A DNA stretch of 21,411 nucleotides from CAXMST01 sp038206985 (GTDB lineage Bacteria; Actinomycetota; Thermoleophilia; Solirubrobacterales; 70-9). A program made the translations under genes and the position numbers. The stretch is taken from contig JBBRAH010000047.1 of NCBI GenBank assembly GCA_038206985.1, forward strand, positions 1 to 21,411, in the 5' to 3' direction. Shown piece after piece: positions 1-6,896 of the stretch. The stretch's first letter is position 1. Every line of letters starts with the position of its first letter. Below the pieces are notes generated by a model. That model did not search any database. It saw nothing but the letters and a program-made list of their open reading frames with translations, and was not told the DNA's origin.

Positions 1-204
1 GAAGCGCTTGCGCTGGTCGTTGTTGAGGATCGAGTAGACGACGTCGCGCGTCTGCTGCGGTGTCAGGGGTGGATAGTCCTCCAGCGGCGTGATCCGGCCG
101 CGGACGCGAATCGCGGGCTGAAAGCCCGGCGTGAGGTGCACGTCGGAAGCGCGTAGGTCAACCATGCGCGTGAGCACGTCGGCGAAATCAAACTGCTCGT
201 CCAT
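1..204 (-). CDS. pilT: Type IV pilus retraction ATPase PilT, N-terminal part (runs off left edge)
   Basis: Only the first 68 codons are present; the gene continues beyond base 1. The ATG is at 202-204. The translation has the hallmark PilT N-terminal domain: a short acidic start, then RASDVHLTPGFQPAIRVRG (residues 18-36), the ASDLHL...G..P..R..G signature that separates PilT-type retraction motors from PilB-type extension motors. The Walker motifs lie outside the window. PilT hexamers depolymerise pilin at the cytoplasmic base of the type IV pilus and drive twitching and DNA uptake. It is the last visible gene of the run that also carries pilB, but two membrane-protein genes separate them, with 75 nt between the AI-2E gene and this start. 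No strong Shine-Dalgarno is visible. PilT versus a close PilT paralogue (PilU-like) cannot be decided from this fragment. Confidence 0.85.
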   Translation of the reverse strand, partial: MDEQFDFADVLTRMVDLRASDVHLTPGFQPAIRVRGRITPLEDYPPLTPQQTRDVVYSILNNDQRKRF

Positions 205-279
205 ACGTCCAGTACTTCGTCAGGATCGGCTCGAGGCTTGAGCCCGGCTGGACAAAACGTGCGCCCCGCAGGCCGGCGT

Positions 280-1572
280 TCAGGCTTCGGCTACGTTCCC
301 GGCTTCGGGCTCGCGGACCTGCTCCAACTGGCGGCGGATCGTCGTCCCGCGGTAGGTCAGGAACTCGCGCACGCCGATCTGCGAGGCGGCCGCGACCGGG
401 ATCGCGACCAGGGCCCCGATGATCCCCAGGAGCGTGCCGCCGAACAGCGCCGCGATCACGATGATGAACGGGTCGAGCTGGACGGCCCGGCCCTGGATCC
501 GCGGCTGGATCACGTAGTTCTCGAACTGCTGGTAGACGATCGCGAAGATCGCCCAGATGATGGTCGCCGTCGGGAAATCGGCGAACAGGGTCACGATCCC
601 GACCAGGATCGCGCCGAGCGTCGCGCCGACCAGGGGAATCAGATCGAGGGCGAAGATGATTACCGCGAGCGCCAGCGGCGACGGTACTCCCAGGATCGAC
701 AGGACCGCGAACGCGGCGATGCCGGCGATCGTCGCCTGCAACAGCGCACCACCGACGTAGGCGCCGACGGCGATCGCCATCCGGTCCAGCGCCCGCTTGA
801 TCACCTCTGCCTCCTCGGACGGGCGTGTGGTCAGTGCCCGATCGATCCAGCGGCTGCCGCGGGCCACCATGAAGATGCTGAGGATCAAGACTGTGACCAG
901 GGCAAAGAGCGAACCGACCAGCCCGGCGCCGAGATCGGCCAGCACGGCGGCAACGTCATCGAGCTTGGAGGCGGCATCGGTGGCGAACTCCTCGAGCTTG
1001 CTGGTGATGTCGAAGTTGTCGTTGATCTCCTTGAGCTGGTCGTTGCCGTTGATCGCATCGCGCAGGTCCTGCACGTAGCTCGGGAAGTCGCTGACCAGGT
1101 CGGCGGCCGCCCGGACGAGGGGTGGGATCAGGATCGCGCCGATCCCGATCGGGACGGTGACCACGCCCGCATAGACGAGCGCGATCGCCCCGCCCTTGGG
1201 CATGCGCCGGGACAGGAAGGTGACCGGGCCGGAGAGGGCGACCGCGATGAAGGTCGCCATCAGCAGGAAGTAGATCGGGGTCCGCAGTCGGTAGATCACA
1301 TACAGCGCGGCACCGACGACGATGATCGTCACCAGGACCCTGAGGATCGCCCGCACCGACGGGATCGGCCCGGCCGCGGGACCGAAGAGCAGATGGCCCA
1401 TGCCAGGTCGCGGGACATGCGCCTCGTCGGCGGCCCGGGCGACCATTTCGAGCGCGCCCCCGTTGACCTCGCTCACGGGCTTGTCGGCCGAAGGGCCGTC
1501 CGCCTCGGACTCGGGGAGCGAGCCCCGATCGGCCTCCTCGTCAGGCCCCTGATCGCTGTCCTTGCTGCCCAT
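280..1572 (-). CDS. AI-2E family transporter (YdiK/PerM/TqsA-like membrane protein)
   Basis: Product of 430 aa with about 70 hydrophilic acidic N-terminal residues, then the AI-2E/UPF0118 pattern: two close membrane helices, a third near GGAIALVYAGVV, a soluble loop of about 80 residues, then a dense helical C-terminal half. Family hallmarks are the GVPSPLALAVI segment, LDLIPLVGATLGAI and YQQFENYVIQPRIQGRAVQL. Members were named for autoinducer-2 export, but several act as Na+(Li+)/H+ antiporters or export other solutes, so the substrate is unknown. The frame is open to base 1866 but there overlaps the upstream yihY-type gene and is Arg-rich nonsense, so I place the start at the ATG at 1570-1572, with AGGA about 10 nt upstream and 41 nt after the preceding stop. 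In many bacteria such a gene sits near mnmA/alaS; here it lies between pilB and pilT. Confidence 0.88.
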   Translation of the reverse strand: MGSKDSDQGPDEEADRGSLPESEADGPSADKPVSEVNGGALEMVARAADEAHVPRPGMGHLLFGPAAGPIPSVRAILRVLVTIIVVGAALYVIYRLRTPIYFLLMATFIAVALSGPVTFLSRRMPKGGAIALVYAGVVTVPIGIGAILIPPLVRAAADLVSDFPSYVQDLRDAINGNDQLKEINDNFDITSKLEEFATDAASKLDDVAAVLADLGAGLVGSLFALVTVLILSIFMVARGSRWIDRALTTRPSEEAEVIKRALDRMAIAVGAYVGGALLQATIAGIAAFAVLSILGVPSPLALAVIIFALDLIPLVGATLGAILVGIVTLFADFPTATIIWAIFAIVYQQFENYVIQPRIQGRAVQLDPFIIVIAALFGGTLLGIIGALVAIPVAAASQIGVREFLTYRGTTIRRQLEQVREPEAGNVAEA

Positions 1573-1613
1573 TCCCCCGGATCCTGAGGCGCGGTCCGGA
1601 CGGACCGGAGGGC

Positions 1614-2453
1614 TCAGGCCGTGTTGCGACCGAGGCGCCCGACGAGCCGCTCGCGAGCGGCCCCGAACCCACCGGCATCCTCGAGCACCGCCCCACCCGC
1701 GGCCGAGACGGTCAACACCCAACCGAGCGCCGTGAGCCAGGCGATCAGGGCGAAGGCGACGCCGATCGTGCCGAACTCCTCGGCCGAGCTCGTGATCAGG
1801 CGCGGCATCGCTACGACCGAGGCCACGCCGGCGATCGTCATGGCAACTGTGGTCAGCAGAGCGCAAGGGGCGAGCGCCAGCCAGGAGAGCCGCCGGGCCA
1901 GCAACAGGTACGGGGTCAGCAGCCAGAGCCCGCCGACGAGCGCAAGGGAGACCAGCGCATTGATACCGACCGGCAGCAGGTCATCGAGCGTCGGCTGCAG
2001 CGCCAGCCATGCAGCCAGCCCCGCAAGCCACAGCAGGCCCCAACCGCTGACCCTGAGGCCCAGCTTCTCCATCTGGAAGGCGTGCTCGTAGAGGCGCTGC
2101 ATGGCGCGGGCGAAGGCCAGCGCGGTGACGATCACGAGCAGCCCGCCGATCAGGGTCGCCTGGCCGCGCGCACCGTCGGAGGCCGAGAAGAGGCTGGTCA
2201 GCGAATCGGCCGCGTTGTCCTGCAGGTCGAAGCGGTCGATGAGCCGCTGCACGATGGCCCCGCCCCCGTCGGGTCCGACAACCGCCGAGTAGGTGATCAG
2301 CAGCGGGAACAGGGCCGTGAAGGTCTGCGCACCCAGCACGATCCCGCGGTCGATCCCCTCGATCTCCAGAAAGCGCTCGACCCAGCGGCGCATAAAGCGC
2401 CCGAACGCCCCGAGGCGCTCCTCCAGTTGCCGCAGCCGATCCATCGGCGGCAT
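1614..2453 (-). CDS. YihY/virulence factor BrkB family membrane protein
   Basis: Product of 279 aa. A hydrophilic start is followed by the family N-terminal pattern of an amphipathic stretch and GAQTFTALFPLLITYSAVVG. Further membrane segments lie near ATLIGGLLVIVTALAFARAM, GLLWLAGLAAWLAL, ALVSLALVGGLWLLTPYLLL, LALAPCALLTTVAMTIAGVA and IGVAFALIAWLTALGWVLTV, giving about six helices. YihY/BrkB proteins were once called ribonuclease BN by mistake; their function is unknown, with envelope or transport roles proposed. Two starts are possible, ATG at 2453 and ATG at 2444 (M4); a G-rich stretch precedes both. It begins 37 nt after the pilB stop and ends 41 nt before the AI-2E-type gene, so it is probably in the same transcript. 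Family assignment is firm; the role is not. Confidence 0.88.
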   Translation of the reverse strand: MPPMDRLRQLEERLGAFGRFMRRWVERFLEIEGIDRGIVLGAQTFTALFPLLITYSAVVGPDGGGAIVQRLIDRFDLQDNAADSLTSLFSASDGARGQATLIGGLLVIVTALAFARAMQRLYEHAFQMEKLGLRVSGWGLLWLAGLAAWLALQPTLDDLLPVGINALVSLALVGGLWLLTPYLLLARRLSWLALAPCALLTTVAMTIAGVASVVAMPRLITSSAEEFGTIGVAFALIAWLTALGWVLTVSAAGGAVLEDAGGFGAARERLVGRLGRNTA

Positions 2454-2490
2454 TCTGACGGCTGCCCCCCACCAGCCTGTCGGCCCGGGG

Positions 2491-4302
2491 TCAAACGGCG
2501 ACGCGCGCCACTTCCTGGATGCTGGTGACTCCGGCCCGAACCTTGAGCAGCCCGTCCTCGCGCAGGGTGAGCATGCCCTCCTCGCGAGCGGCCTTGGTGA
2601 TGTCGGCCTGCGGGGCGCCGATCACGGTCAGATCGCGGAGCCGCTCGCTCATCTCCATCACGGAGTAGAGGCCCTGCCGACCCTTGTAGCCGGAGCCGGA
2701 GCAGCGCGCGCAGCCGACCGGCTCGTAGGCCTCGACATCCCCCCCGACGCGGAAACCAGCGGTCTCCAGCGTGGAGCGCTGCAACACGACGCGGCGCTTG
2801 CAGGCAGTGCAGAGCGTGCGGCAGAGACGCTGGGCGACGACGCAGTCGACGGCGGAGGCGGTGAGGAAGGCCTCGATGCCCATCTTCGAGAGGCGGGTGA
2901 CCGCCCCGGGCGCGTCGTTGGTGTGCAGCGTGGTCAGCACCATGTGGCCGGTGAGCGCGGCCTCGATCGCGATTCGTGCGGTCTCCGCGTCGCGGATCTC
3001 GCCGACCATGATCACGTCGGGGTCGGCGCGGAGGATCGAGCGCAGGCCTGTCGCGAAGGTCAGGCCGGCCTTGCGGTTGACGCCGACCTGGCTGACACCG
3101 GCGACCTGGTACTCGACCGGGTCCTCGATGGTGATGATGTTCTTCTCCACGTCGTTGATCTCGGTCAGCGCCGAGTACAGCGTCGTGGACTTACCCGAGC
3201 CGGTCGGACCGGTGACGAGCACCGCGCCATAGGCCTGCTGGAAGCTCTTCTCGAAGCGCTCCTGCTGTCCCGGCTCCATGCCGAGCTGGTCGAGCGAGCG
3301 CAGCGCCGTGGACTTGTCGAGGATGCGGATCGTGGCGCCTTCGCCCCGCTGGGTCGGCATCGTGACGACGCGCAGATCGACCCGACGGTCCTCGACCGTG
3401 AGCCCGACCCGGCCGTCCTGGGGCACGCGCTTCTCGGCGATGTCGAGCTCGGCCATGATCTTGATCCTGCTGACCACGCCCGAGATCATTCGCTTGGGCA
3501 CCCGGGCCGCCTCATACAGGACGCCGTCGACCCGGAAGCGGACCCGCATCTCCTTCTCCTCGGGCTCGAAGTGGATGTCGGAGGCGCCCTCCGCGACCGC
3601 CTGACCGATGACCGAGTAGACGAGCTTGATGACCGGAGCGTCCTCGGCGGACTCGCGCAGGTCGGTTACGTCGCCGCGGCCCTGCTCGTCCTCGACCTGC
3701 TCGTCCTCGACCGCCTCGGCGACGCTCGTCTCGAGCGTGTTGAGGCGGCTGATCAGGGTCTCGATGTCGGGCTCGGCGGCAACCGCCACCCGACAGTTGA
3801 GGCCGGTCATCATCTGGATGTCGTCGATCGCCAGGACGTTGGCCGGATCGGCCATCGCCAGGATTACCACCTCCTGGCCGTCGTAGCCGATCGGCACCGC
3901 CCGGTAGCGGCGCGCGGTCTGCACGTTGACGAGGTTGGCCGCGCCCATGTCCACCTGGAAGTCGTTGAGATCGACGTGGTCGAGCCCGTAGCGCTCGGCG
4001 GTGGCGCGCGAGAGCTGATCCGGATCGAGCAGCCCCTGCTCGATCATCAGGGCTTCCGGGGAGCGACCGCCGGTTCGTGCCTCGGCGATCACCTGTTCGA
4101 CGCGCTCGTCGGTCAGGTAGCCGAGATCGACGATCACGTCGGTCATGAACTGACCGGAGTGGCTCCGGGTCAGGGGGGCGGTGAGACCCGGCACTCCGGA
4201 CTCCTGTTCATGCCCCCGTAGATCCCGCGCTGTGGCTGCGTTCGTGACTCCCGGGGCGGGAACGGGCTTCAGATGTCCTGGGCGATTCGGATCTGGGGTC
4301 AT
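2491..4302 (-). CDS. pilB: Type IV pilus assembly (extension) ATPase PilB / GspE family
   Basis: Product of 603 aa, a full-length PilB/GspE motor. Residues about 54-190 form a GspE-N (MshEN-like) domain; its first RLGxxL-type motif is degenerate, so c-di-GMP binding cannot be assumed. The ATPase domain has Walker A GPTGSGKST (365-373), the Asp box IEDPVEYQV (392-400), Walker B DPDVIMVGEIRD (427-438, E435) and the His box GHMVLTTLHTND (452-463). A zinc-binding four-cysteine element (C498, C501, C531, C534) ends in GYKGRQGLY. It powers pilin polymerisation. The ATG overlaps the aroE stop as ATGA (4299-4302), favouring this start and translational coupling. However, the first 52 residues look unstructured, and M53 (base 4146) is an alternative. 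T4P use rather than type II secretion is inferred from the nearby pilT. Confidence 0.93.
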   Translation of the reverse strand: MTPDPNRPGHLKPVPAPGVTNAATARDLRGHEQESGVPGLTAPLTRSHSGQFMTDVIVDLGYLTDERVEQVIAEARTGGRSPEALMIEQGLLDPDQLSRATAERYGLDHVDLNDFQVDMGAANLVNVQTARRYRAVPIGYDGQEVVILAMADPANVLAIDDIQMMTGLNCRVAVAAEPDIETLISRLNTLETSVAEAVEDEQVEDEQGRGDVTDLRESAEDAPVIKLVYSVIGQAVAEGASDIHFEPEEKEMRVRFRVDGVLYEAARVPKRMISGVVSRIKIMAELDIAEKRVPQDGRVGLTVEDRRVDLRVVTMPTQRGEGATIRILDKSTALRSLDQLGMEPGQQERFEKSFQQAYGAVLVTGPTGSGKSTTLYSALTEINDVEKNIITIEDPVEYQVAGVSQVGVNRKAGLTFATGLRSILRADPDVIMVGEIRDAETARIAIEAALTGHMVLTTLHTNDAPGAVTRLSKMGIEAFLTASAVDCVVAQRLCRTLCTACKRRVVLQRSTLETAGFRVGGDVEAYEPVGCARCSGSGYKGRQGLYSVMEMSERLRDLTVIGAPQADITKAAREEGMLTLREDGLLKVRAGVTSIQEVARVAV

Positions 4303-5144
4303 GTGTGGCGACGGCTTTGCACTTCCCGGCGCATGGTTGCCAGTGGAGGCTCGAGGCCGGTCCAGAGCCGAAGAGATTCAGCGCCCTGGCGGACCAGAAT
4401 CTCCAGCCCGTCGATTGTCTTGGCACCACGACCCTTCGCGGCTCTCACCAACCCGGTCTCGGTGGATCCATAAACCAGATCAACCACAACCTGCCGGTCA
4501 TTGAACTGATCGACGCCAAAACCGAAGTCCTTGAATGTTGAGTGGCCGGAGCTGGACACGGTGCAAGTGCCCGCCCGCTCCAGGCCGATCGCGGTGCAGT
4601 TGACGACTAGATCGAAGGTGCCTGGCGAGGCGGGCTCCCCCGCCTCGACCGCGCTGACGCCGAACTCCTCCGCAAGCCCCGCCGCACGCGCAGCTGTCCG
4701 GTTCCAGACGCTCACCTCGGCGCCCGCCTCGTGCAGAGCCCAGACCACGGCCCGGGCCGACCCGCCGGCACCCAGCACCAGGGCGGCAAGCCCCGAGGGA
4801 TCGGCGGGAAGCGCCGCGATCAAGCCCGGCGCGTCGGTGTTGTCGGCGTGGATCGCTCCATCGGCGAAGCTCAGCGTGTTGGCCGCACCGACCGCGCGGG
4901 TTGCCTCCGAGGCCGTGTCGGCGATCGCCAGCGCGGCCTGCTTGTGCGGGATCGTCACGTTGGCGCCGACGTAGCCCTCGCCGGGCATCGCCCTGACGCG
5001 GCCGGCGAACTGCTCGGGGCTGACCTCGATCGCCCCGTAGCTCCACTGCTCAGCCAGGCCGAGTTCGGCGAACGCAGCCGTGTGCATCGCCGGGGAGAGC
5101 GAGTGCGCGATCGGCTGCCCGAGGACCGCAAGCTTGTTCAGCAT
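4299..5144 (-). CDS. aroE: Shikimate dehydrogenase (NADP+)
   Basis: Product of 281 aa, normal length for AroE, which reduces 3-dehydroshikimate to shikimate with NADPH in the cytoplasm. Shikimate-binding features are GQPIAHSLSP (9-18), NVTIPHKQ (62-69, catalytic Lys68) and NTDAPGLI (102-109, catalytic Asp104). The nucleotide-binding loop is GAGGSA (125-130), followed by NRT (148-150), which binds the NADP phosphate. The C-terminal DGLEILVRQGAESLRLW carries the expected Gln. The start ATG lies 9 nt after the mltG stop, and its own stop overlaps pilB in ATGA, so it is embedded in the run. The last third is visibly less GC-rich than the first two thirds and contains a Phe/Asp/Gly-rich insert-like stretch before VVVDLVYG, perhaps recombination or relaxed constraint. 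Function is confident. Confidence 0.95.
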   Translation of the reverse strand: MLNKLAVLGQPIAHSLSPAMHTAAFAELGLAEQWSYGAIEVSPEQFAGRVRAMPGEGYVGANVTIPHKQAALAIADTASEATRAVGAANTLSFADGAIHADNTDAPGLIAALPADPSGLAALVLGAGGSARAVVWALHEAGAEVSVWNRTAARAAGLAEEFGVSAVEAGEPASPGTFDLVVNCTAIGLERAGTCTVSSSGHSTFKDFGFGVDQFNDRQVVVDLVYGSTETGLVRAAKGRGAKTIDGLEILVRQGAESLRLWTGLEPPLATMRREVQSRRHT

Positions 5145-5153
5145 GCGGCGAAG

Positions 5154-6470
5154 CTAGCACTGGGTCGGCGAGCCACCCTCGGCTTCCAGAGCCGCCTGGT
5201 AGTCGGCCTGCGCCTGCTCGAACTCGGCGGCATCGGCCGTGAACACGTGCTCGTTGCAGCTCCCCGGCTTGATCACATAGAAGCGGACGTCGGATTTGGC
5301 CGGGTTGGCCGCTGCCTCCAGGGAGGCGAGACCGGGATTGCCGATCGGGGTCGGCGGCAGGCCCGCGTTGATCCGCGTGTTGTAGGGGGTCGGCGCCTGC
5401 AGCTCGCTCTCGAGCAGCGGCTTGTCGAAGTTGTCGAGCTCGTAGCGGAGCGTGGCGTCGATCCCCAGAGGCTCACCGTCGGCGAGCCGGTTGTAGATCA
5501 CGGCCGCGGCGAGCTTACGCTCCTCGGGCACCGCGATCTCGCGCTCGATCATCGAGGCGATGATCACCACGTCATACGGCGTGAGGTTCTTCTTCTCGGC
5601 CGCCTTCAGGTTCACCTGGGCCAGGTTGTCCCCGAAGGCCTCGAGCTGGCGGCTCACGAGACTCGCAGCCGGCGACTTGCGCTCGAGGTCGTAGGTCGCG
5701 GGGAACAGGAAGCCCTCCAGGGACGGTGCGTCCTGCGCGCCGTACTCCTTCAGCGAGAAGCCCTTCGGCGCCGTGGCGGTTGCCTTCTCGTAGCTGCCCT
5801 TGAGGTTGGTCTCCTTCTTGACGAGCGTGCTGATCTGTTCGCGGGTGAGCCCCTCGGGGATCGTCAGGGCGAACGTGTTCTTGACCTCGTTCTTGGCCGG
5901 CGCGGGCACCGGCGCGGAATCCCCACCGCCGGCGATCTTGAGCACGGCGAAGATCGCCACGACCACGCCGATGACGGCCGCGCCCGCGAGCAGGCGGCGG
6001 CGCAGGAGAATCGCCTGCGCTGAGCGCTCGGTCACGTCGCGCTGCGCCGGCTCCGGCCGGCCGCGGACCGGGATCCCGGTCGCCCTGACCGTGTCGTTCT
6101 CGTCCGTGAAGGGCACGTCCGCATCGTCCTCGCCGGGCCACGGCTCGGCGGGCTCGGGCTTGGGGTGCGGCTCGGGCGCCGTCGGTTCAGGCGTAGCCGG
6201 CGCCTGTGGCGGCTCCAGCTCGGGCGCTTCCGGGGACGGGTCGGCGTCGCTGCGGCCGGCGTCGCTGCGGCCCGAGAGTGCGTCGGTTGCGGCGCCGAGT
6301 GCTCCGCTCACGCGGTCGCCCAGCGAGCGGCGGGTCGAGCGCTCGCGAGCGCCTCCACCGCCGGCTTTGCGGCCCTCCTCGCGCTCCAGGCGCCGGCGCT
6401 CGCGCTCGCGGTCAGCCTCGGACTCGGCGAAGGGATCCTCGGGGACCAGGGGATCGTTCGGGTCGGCCAT
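5154..6470 (-). CDS. mltG: Endolytic murein transglycosylase MltG (YceG-like)
   Basis: Product of 438 aa. Residues 1-150 are a charged, Pro/Glu-rich, probably disordered cytoplasmic segment, as in many actinobacterial MltGs. A single membrane helix spans about 156-180. The extracellular YceG domain follows: a LysM-like part starting at FALTIPEGLTREQI, then SMIEREIAVPEERK with the catalytic Glu309 (equivalent to E. coli E218), AVIYNRLADGEPLGIDATLRY, YNTRINAGLPPTPIGNPG and the C-terminal VFTADAAEFEQAQADY. MltG cleaves nascent glycan strands near the membrane and is thought to set chain length. Its ATG shares one base with the ruvX stop (TGATG), and aroE starts 9 nt after its stop, indicating a coupled operon. 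The ruvX-mltG-aroE order is widely conserved. Confidence 0.95.
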   Translation of the reverse strand: MADPNDPLVPEDPFAESEADRERERRRLEREEGRKAGGGGARERSTRRSLGDRVSGALGAATDALSGRSDAGRSDADPSPEAPELEPPQAPATPEPTAPEPHPKPEPAEPWPGEDDADVPFTDENDTVRATGIPVRGRPEPAQRDVTERSAQAILLRRRLLAGAAVIGVVVAIFAVLKIAGGGDSAPVPAPAKNEVKNTFALTIPEGLTREQISTLVKKETNLKGSYEKATATAPKGFSLKEYGAQDAPSLEGFLFPATYDLERKSPAASLVSRQLEAFGDNLAQVNLKAAEKKNLTPYDVVIIASMIEREIAVPEERKLAAAVIYNRLADGEPLGIDATLRYELDNFDKPLLESELQAPTPYNTRINAGLPPTPIGNPGLASLEAAANPAKSDVRFYVIKPGSCNEHVFTADAAEFEQAQADYQAALEAEGGSPTQC

Positions 6471-6895
6471 CAGGCCTCATTCTCCCCGATGGCTGCCTGT
6501 TCCCGGCGCAGCCGCGCCTCGCGCGCCATCAGGTAGGAGTCGAGGAGGTGAGCGGCAGCCAGCGAGTCCTCGGCCGCCCCGGCGCCACCGCGGCGCGAGG
6601 CCGCGGCCATCGCGGTCGTCAGGCGTTCGTCCCAGGTCTCGACCGGGACGCTGACGATCCGCGTCAGCTCGGCGCAGAACTCGCGGACCAGGCCGGCCTG
6701 GGTGCCCTCGCTGCCGTCGAGGCTGAGCGGCAGGCCGACGACGACCTCCTCCACCCCATGCTCTGCGACCAGGGTGCTGACGGCCGCCGCGTCGGGGGGC
6801 TCGACAGGGTCGAGAGGCCGCACGATCGTGCCGCTCGGATCGGAGAGGGCGATTCCGCAGCGGGCGAGACCGTGATCGATCGCGAGAATGCGCAT
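6470..6895 (-). CDS. ruvX: RuvX/YqgF family putative pre-16S rRNA nuclease / Holliday junction resolvase
   Basis: Product of 141 aa, the standard size of YqgF, an RNase H-fold protein implicated in 5' maturation of 16S rRNA and in resolving Holliday junctions. Visible motifs are ILAIDHGLARCGIALSD with the first catalytic Asp7, VVGLPLSLDGSEG (53-64), ETWDERLTT with Glu90, and the C-terminal AAEDSLAAAHLLDSYL with Asp110. All three acidic catalytic positions are present, so it should be active. The ATG is only 1 nt after the alaS stop and the stop overlaps mltG in TGATG, so it is co-translated with both. The alaS-ruvX-mltG order is classical and supports the assignment. Confidence 0.95.
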   Translation of the reverse strand: MRILAIDHGLARCGIALSDPSGTIVRPLDPVEPPDAAAVSTLVAEHGVEEVVVGLPLSLDGSEGTQAGLVREFCAELTRIVSVPVETWDERLTTAMAAASRRGGAGAAEDSLAAAHLLDSYLMAREARLRREQAAIGENEA

Positions 6896-6896
6896 C

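Noticed and set aside
1573..1866. 98-residue N-terminal extension of the AI-2E-type gene
   Set aside because: It overlaps the yihY-type gene, is Arg-rich and lacks domain character; an ATG with an upstream AGGA lies at 1572.
2293..4221. Very long plus-strand open frames opposite pilB, mltG, alaS, aspS and the yihY-type/AI-2E-type genes
   Set aside because: They are antisense to clearly conserved genes, rich in Arg/Asp/Gly/His with no domain pattern, and explained by high GC with few stop codons.
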